Virus record (IMG/VR): IMGVR_UViG_3300031997_000034
Location: 1 to 34,696 of that record
Origin: a virus
Length of the DNA stretch: 34,696 nucleotides
Strand: one strand, 5' to 3'
Shown here one piece after another: positions 31,162-34,696 of this stretch. Below the pieces are notes generated by a model, which did not search any database, was not told the DNA's origin, and saw only the letters and a program-made list of their open reading frames with translations. Made by a program: the position numbers and the translations under genes. Position 1 is the first letter of the stretch. Every line of letters starts with the position of its first letter.

Positions 31162-31459
31162 GTACCCGTCATCACAAGTATTGCGTGACGTTTGTCACAG
31201 TCTCCGCGAGTGAGAGGAGGTGGGCATCGTTGGCAGCGGCTAGGCAGAGTGGGGGCTGGGTACTCCTTCTGTCGTTCGCAGCGCCTTCGGCATTTTTAGC
31301 CGGGATCCCAACGGCCTGCGCAGGATGTGTATTTAGTTGTCGAGAGCTGAGCAGACTACTCCCTTGGGAGGCGGACCTCTAATGCGTGGTGGTCCGATAC
31401 CACGATGGACTGTCCTTGGAGGACCAGGTCCTCTTGGTAGGTACGGGATATGTTTCAGC
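31162..31459. other. Structured noncoding stretch
   Basis: About 300 bases without a gene that has a usable start. It contains hairpin-forming pieces: CTCCCTTGGGAG (31358-31369), CGTGGT…ACCACG (31384-31403), and GAGGACCAGGTCCTC (31419-31433). One minus-strand frame reads as a Pro/Gly-rich peptide (LPRGPGPPR…PPKG) but has only non-standard starts. No terminator with a T-tract was seen. Confidence 0.45.
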
Positions 31460-31756
31460 TTACACCTCCTCTGTGTCCAAGATTGTTGAATGTACCCATG
31501 CATCCCAATCGACCTCGAGCATGTCTTTGTACGGGATGCCCTCGTGCACTTTCGAGTATATGTCCTCGAGGTTCTTGAGTTCGTCTTTGAAGGTTGCGAT
31601 GCCCAAGAGTGATCCTGTGGTTCGTCTGATGAGGTCGTCGATGTCAGGATTGAGGTAATGGAACTCGGGAGAGTTGTAGTCTCCGTGTAAGGCCTCGATG
31701 AGAGTTGCAAGCTCTTTTAGGTCTTCGATCGTCTGCTTAGTGTTCCGTAGGCACAT
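31460..31756 (-). CDS. Hypothetical 98-residue helical protein
   Basis: Start at ATG 31756 with the leader CTAAGGAGGCTAAC, which recurs before the gene at 33939. The product is mainly helical and acidic (QTIEDLKELATLIEALHGD, IATFKDELKNLEDIYSKVHEG, VDWDAWVHS). No family was recognised. It belongs to the early small-gene array. Confidence 0.65.
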   Translation of the reverse strand: MCLRNTKQTIEDLKELATLIEALHGDYNSPEFHYLNPDIDDLIRRTTGSLLGIATFKDELKNLEDIYSKVHEGIPYKDMLEVDWDAWVHSTILDTEEV

Positions 31757-31793
31757 GTTAGCCTCCTTAGCTCGTAGTGCTAGCCTACGCCGG

Positions 31794-31857
31794 CTAGTAC
31801 ACACAAAGGAGGGGTCGAAGCGATGCACGCCTCCACCCCTCGTGTTGTGGGTACTAG
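31794..31857 (-). terminator. Long imperfect hairpin between two early genes
   Basis: Arms 31794-31815 and 31835-31857 pair in three blocks of 7, 5 and 7 bp with small internal loops (CTAGTAC, CACAA, GAGGGGT). It begins straight after the stop of the gene at 31858-32145. It has no T-tract; it may be a terminator, an RNase processing site or a spacer. Confidence 0.5.
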
Positions 31858-32145
31858 TTAGTTACTTGCTGTTGAACACCTTCTCCAGTTTCTTGATGAG
31901 AAGATCAAATCCCAGATGTAGCTGAACGCAAGAGCGTTCTTAGTAATGTTGTCTCCGATCAGATTGCTGTTTGCTTCGTAGTCGTCCGGGATCGCTGCGA
32001 TCACGGCGTTCGTGCATCCAGGGATCTTGAGGAACATGTTGATCATGTTGCAGACGAACTCGTTCGCGCCATCCTCGTCGAGGCTTTCCAAGTGTTTGTA
32101 CATCTCGTAGGATTCTTTGGTCCACTCTTGCAACGTAATGTCCAT
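31858..32145 (-). CDS. Hypothetical 95-residue protein
   Basis: AAGGAGATCACAA precedes ATG 32145, the second leader type of this array. The product is helical and acidic (ITLQEWTKESYEMYKHLESLD, NMINMFLKIPG) with a cysteine-containing middle and polar C-terminus. It ends within TAACTAACTAG, which stops all three frames. No family was recognised. Confidence 0.65.
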   Translation of the reverse strand: MDITLQEWTKESYEMYKHLESLDEDGANEFVCNMINMFLKIPGCTNAVIAAIPDDYEANSNLIGDNITKNALAFSYIWDLIFSSRNWRRCSTASN

Positions 32146-32180
32146 TTGTGATCTCCTTAGGTTGTCTGATAGAAAGTTAT

Positions 32181-32220
32181 AAGGAAGCCTTGCTCCGGTT
32201 TTACCTCACAAGGCTTCCTT
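32181..32220. terminator. 12-bp perfect hairpin between early genes
   Basis: AAGGAAGCCTTG (32181-32192) pairs perfectly with CAAGGCTTCCTT (32209-32220) around a 16-base loop. It separates the genes at 32252-32488 and 31858-32145. On the minus strand it is followed by ATAACTTT, a weak U-rich end. Confidence 0.55.
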
Positions 32221-32251
32221 CTCCGAACTATTCAGTTGTAGTACTAGTTAG

Positions 32252-32488
32252 CTAACTGTCCGTGTCTTCTTCTTCGAACCCGAGTTCATCTTCCAAACTC
32301 GTTTCTTCGACGAAGAGGGCAACTTCGTTGCACATTGCGGGTTCGAACGTCACGGGAACTTCGTCTAGTGTGTATTCGACGAAGTGGTTGATCGTTGCGA
32401 CTGGGATGCCGTCCACGGCGAGTTCGTACGTGTCGTGTACACCACCACGATCGCCGACACGTTCTTCGGTCTGCTTGAGCTGTAACAT
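32252..32488 (-). CDS. Hypothetical 78-residue acidic protein
   Basis: Start at ATG 32488, preceded by AAGGAGATTACAA. The product has a beta-rich middle (VHDTYELAVDGIPVATINHFVEYTL) and an acidic end (ETSLEDELGFEEEDTDS). Its stop TAG begins TAGCTAACTAG, stopping all three frames. A 12-base palindrome TATCACGTGATA (32501-32512) lies just upstream. No family was recognised. Confidence 0.65.
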   Translation of the reverse strand: MLQLKQTEERVGDRGGVHDTYELAVDGIPVATINHFVEYTLDEVPVTFEPAMCNEVALFVEETSLEDELGFEEEDTDS

Positions 32489-32541
32489 TTGTAATCTCCT
32501 TATCACGTGATATCGTATGCGTGACCACGACTCTGGGTTGA

Positions 32542-32814
32542 CTATACGTCGATCGTGCAAAGCAATTCGACGAGGCGATCATGCTCGATCTTCCAGGAAC
32601 GTACTCGCCATCCTGGTTTTTCCTCGATCCACCTGATGCGTTCGCTAACAACCATGTGGATCAGGCGGATCTCGGAATCGCTCACATCGAACTTGTCCTG
32701 ATGTTCTGTTCCGTCTGGCGTCCGGTAGGTTCGGACGACATCCCAGCGGGACGTCGGAGCTTTGAGGACTTGTTCCTTCGGCAGCTCGATAGGCATTGTT
32801 GCCCTTGTGATCAT
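32542..32814 (-). CDS. Hypothetical 90-residue protein
   Basis: ATG 32814 overlaps the previous stop (ATGA) with AGAGGA ahead. The product reads WDVVRTYRTPDGTEHQD (beta) then a helix DSEIRLIHMVVSERIRWIEE and another WRVRSWKIEHDRLVELL. Small alpha/beta protein, family unknown. Start at this ATG is supported by the coupling. Confidence 0.6.
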   Translation of the reverse strand: MITRATMPIELPKEQVLKAPTSRWDVVRTYRTPDGTEHQDKFDVSDSEIRLIHMVVSERIRWIEEKPGWRVRSWKIEHDRLVELLCTIDV

Positions 32815-33026
32815 CGTTCCTCTTTTGTACGAAGTTTGAGTAGAGTTTCCTCGAGGACTTTGACGTAGTATTCCGCCTCTGCCCTCGTTTCCGGATCTGG
32901 GTCGAAGCGTATGCCGTTGTTAGTGAGGTCGATGAGGTCGCTGACAGCTCCTTTGATTACGCTCAGCTCTTCTTCGGTGAACGCGATGGCTTCTTGCTCG
33001 TGGTTGATGAACAGGACCAGTTTCAT
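32811..33026 (-). CDS. Hypothetical 71-residue protein
   Basis: The true start is ATG 33026 with AAGGAGG upstream; the longer frame overlaps the next gene in another phase. The product has one strand (KLVLFINHEQEAIAF) and two helices (TEEELSVIKGAVSDLID, TRAEAEYYVKVLEETLLKL). No family was recognised. Confidence 0.65.
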   Translation of the reverse strand: MKLVLFINHEQEAIAFTEEELSVIKGAVSDLIDLTNNGIRFDPDPETRAEAEYYVKVLEETLLKLRTKEER

Positions 33027-33027
33027 G

Positions 33028-33312
33028 CTATGCCTCCTTATTCTTGAGATCGTCTTCGAGACACACTGCAAAGTCGCAGGCGAGATCCCAGACTGGGTGC
33101 GTGTTCCCATCCAGCCATTCGTCGTGACCGAGTTTGCTGGCACACCACTCAGCGAGTACGGTTGCGCTGACCTTATCGTAACCGTCAACGAACTCGCGGA
33201 CGTGTGCGGCCATGTACTCGACGATCTTGTCGTACATGTCCTTCGAGAGTCCGTAGTCAACCATTAGCTGGTTGCTGTACGGTGTAACTTTGCTTACTGG
33301 TATGTTGTACAC
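33028..33312 (-). CDS. Hypothetical 94-residue protein
   Basis: GTG 33312 is used because AAGGAGG lies six bases upstream and the preceding stop is adjacent. The product is helical with conserved-looking aromatics (DYGLSKDMYDKIVEYMAAHVREFVDGYD) and a C-terminal WCASKLGHDEWLDG…CDFAVCLEDD. No family was recognised. Confidence 0.65.
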   Translation of the reverse strand: MYNIPVSKVTPYSNQLMVDYGLSKDMYDKIVEYMAAHVREFVDGYDKVSATVLAEWCASKLGHDEWLDGNTHPVWDLACDFAVCLEDDLKNKEA

Positions 33313-33313
33313 T

Positions 33314-33625
33314 CTAAACCTCCTTATTAGCTAAATAGCTACCACCGCAGAAATGAGCGATCGTGTTCGCCGAGAGCCATTCGACGACGAGAGTTTCAGC
33401 TTTCTCGACTTCATTGAGATTCTCGTCGTCTTCGCTCTCGAGCTCCGAGCACTCTCGGCATTCTTTGAACCATTGCGTCTTGCGGATCTCTTCTGCTTCG
33501 AGCTCGACGTCGATGTTCCCCGCACAAGCGTTGGCTCGGACGTGTTCGAGGATAGCCTCGTACAGTGCGTCCATCATCTCTTCCGCTCCGACATCGGTGA
33601 TATGTCTGAACAGCTTCGCTTCCAT
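33314..33625 (-). CDS. Hypothetical 103-residue acidic protein
   Basis: Start at ATG 33625 with AAGGAGATTACAA. The product is helical and acidic (VGAEEMMDALYEAILEHVRAN, EAEEIRKTQWFKECRECSELE) with a CxxC pair and an acidic stretch (ESEDDENLNEVEKAE). No family was recognised. A 7-bp hairpin (TGACACG 33638-33644 with 33658-33664) lies just upstream. Confidence 0.65.
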   Translation of the reverse strand: MEAKLFRHITDVGAEEMMDALYEAILEHVRANACAGNIDVELEAEEIRKTQWFKECRECSELESEDDENLNEVEKAETLVVEWLSANTIAHFCGGSYLANKEV

Positions 33626-33681
33626 TTGTAATCTCCTTGACACGGTATCAACGACCACGTGTCATTCGGATGGATGTTGAT

Positions 33682-33939
33682 TTACCCGTAGATCGCCATG
33701 AAGAAGTCTTCGAGGGCTTTGTCTGGAGTAATGTCACCTCCTCCGGCAAGTTCGATGAGCGCTGCCATGGATGCGCCGAGGAGGTCTTCCGCGATGATGT
33801 CTTGGTACGTGTGCTTGTCTCCCTCCTCGGCCTCTCCGACGAGAGCTTCGAAGACAACGTTCTCGACTTCCTCGTCGCCGTCATCTTCGATTTGGATCTC
33901 GTACACAACGACCTCGACACGGTACATTATCTTGGACAT
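33682..33939 (-). CDS. Hypothetical 85-residue acidic protein
   Basis: Start at ATG 33939 with the leader CTAAGGAGGCTAACC, almost the same as at 31756. The product starts with a beta pair (MYRVEVVVYEIQIEDDGDEE) and then an acidic helix set (LVGEAEEGDKHTYQDIIAEDLLG, ALIELAGG). No family was recognised. Confidence 0.65.
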   Translation of the reverse strand: MSKIMYRVEVVVYEIQIEDDGDEEVENVVFEALVGEAEEGDKHTYQDIIAEDLLGASMAALIELAGGGDITPDKALEDFFMAIYG

Positions 33940-34022
33940 GGTTAGCCTCCTTAGGCTATCTTTATTATGAACCAGAACTCTCACCCTGGCTCGTGATCTC
34001 TGTCCCGTCTTTTGGTGTGAAG

Positions 34023-34469
34023 TTACGCCGCGTGCTTGCGCTGTGCGTACTTTCGGCGAGCCTCGGTCAAATCCTTGGCGTCCTTGAGCGCTGGGATGAA
34101 TGCTTCCAAGGCTTTACGGACCTCTTCGACGTTGTGGACCTTGACTTCGTTGATGTATGCGTCGAGGAACTTGAGGACTGGCGTGATGGCTTCCGGCATC
34201 AGCTCGATGACGTACTGGTGCGGAGCGTTGTCATCTTTGTGGCGGAACACTTTCTTGTACGCGTCGACGCTGTCTGCATCGACGAAGAGCGCCGGCGTCT
34301 CGACTCCTTCCCGGTATGGCGCGTACCCGACCTCATAGACCTTGTCCAGGTCCACGAGTTTGCTCACGTACATCTTGTCGCAGTCGAGGACTGTCGCCGC
34401 CTCGGTCTTGCTGTACACGCGAACGTTGTTGAGATACTTTCCGTCTTCACGAACTTCGATCTTGTCCAC
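34023..34469 (-). CDS. HTH-like early protein, paralogue 3
   Basis: A GTG start at 34469 with CAGGAGG. The 148-residue product has VRVYSKTEAATVLDCDKMYVSKLVD (helix-turn-helix-like), YEVGYAPY, ALFVDADSVDAYKKVFRHK, QYVIELMPEAITPVL and ALKDAKDLTEARRKYAQRKHAA. The VRVY-x-K-x-EA, DADSVDA[F/Y]K and AK-x-LT motifs are the same as in the protein at 30575. Probably a DNA-binding regulator; the family was not recognised by name. Confidence 0.7.
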   Translation of the reverse strand: MDKIEVREDGKYLNNVRVYSKTEAATVLDCDKMYVSKLVDLDKVYEVGYAPYREGVETPALFVDADSVDAYKKVFRHKDDNAPHQYVIELMPEAITPVLKFLDAYINEVKVHNVEEVRKALEAFIPALKDAKDLTEARRKYAQRKHAA

Positions 34470-34471
34470 GG

Positions 34472-34696
34472 TTAGGCCTCCTGGAGTTGATAGCAGGTGC
34501 TGCTGAAAACAGCACCCTGTGCGATTACGAACGGCTTGATGGCATCGACGCCTTCGAACAGTGCGTCCTGAGTTAGGAGAGGCAGCCTCCTTATGGTGTC
34601 TCTCCCGCTCACTACGACGAGTTCGAGTGCGTCGAGCTCTGGGTTGTACATTGCACGTACAACCTGACCTCGGCGGACTAAGCTTGCGTTACCCAT
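34472..34696 (-). CDS. Hypothetical 74-residue protein at the window edge
   Basis: The frame opens with ATG at the very last bases, so the start may lie beyond the window. The visible product is beta-rich (LVRRGQVVRAMYN, LDALELVVVSGRDTIRRLPLL) with a hydrophobic C-terminal part (KPFVIAQGAVFSSTCYQL). It ends two bases before the next gene's GTG, sharing its ribosome binding site. Confidence 0.55.
   Translation of the reverse strand: MGNASLVRRGQVVRAMYNPELDALELVVVSGRDTIRRLPLLTQDALFEGVDAIKPFVIAQGAVFSSTCYQLQEA

Noticed and set aside
31305-31340. Possible intrinsic terminator around GCC-TTC-GGC followed by T residues on the plus strand.
   Set aside because: Only three base pairs form, and no plus-strand gene ends there.

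Overview
The window reads as part of a double-stranded DNA tailed-phage genome (Caudoviricetes). Genes are tightly packed, very often with ATGA stop/start overlaps, and tail genes, a phage-type replisome, nucleotide-metabolism genes and an array of tiny early-type genes all sit in one region. No host gene, tRNA, rRNA, integrase or CRISPR array was seen. Terminase, capsid and lysis genes must lie outside. The host cannot be named from these bases.

Layout. (1) Positions 1-9193, plus strand: the end of a tail/baseplate protein (5'-truncated by the window), a 1209-residue tail fibre with trimeric-adhesin-like repeats, a short relic resembling a tailspike start, then five translationally coupled sugar/small-molecule enzymes: GT2 glycosyltransferase, SAM methyltransferase, sulfotransferase, FkbM methyltransferase and a second GT2 glycosyltransferase. 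(2) Positions 9167-28469, minus strand: replication and DNA-modification genes, converging on the first block with a 27-base overlap. They include a uracil-DNA-glycosylase/DNA polymerase A fusion, MazG, FolE, QueE, QueD, QueC, a primase-helicase, an SSB-like protein, a Sak4/RecA-like ATPase, ThyX, an Fe-S PD-(D/E)XK nuclease split by an intein, a SNF2 helicase, a RuvC-like resolvase, an HNH nuclease and a DpdA-like DNA transglycosylase. (3) Positions 28470-34696, minus strand: small early-type genes separated by hairpins, with three related HTH-like proteins and about 1.1 kb of AT-rich repeat DNA that is the best origin candidate.

How it fits together. FolE, QueD, QueE and QueC convert GTP to preQ0, and DpdA would exchange guanine in DNA for it; no QueF, ArcS or amidotransferase-fused QueC is visible, so dPreQ0 is the simplest prediction. 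MazG and ThyX would shape the dNTP pool. The polymerase, primase-helicase, SSB-like protein, Sak4-like ATPase, Cas4-like nuclease, helicase and resolvase form a nearly complete replication/recombination set. The sulfotransferase-containing cassette beside the tail fibre suggests a sulfated and methylated glycan on the virion or the host surface.

Most unusual items: the glycosyl/methyl/sulfo-transferase cassette; two tandem intergenic elements that each fold as a three-way junction (28671-28746 and 28762-28844); the iteron plus TA-tract region; the UDG-polymerase fusion with an altered motif B; and the intein placed exactly after the nuclease QxxxY motif.
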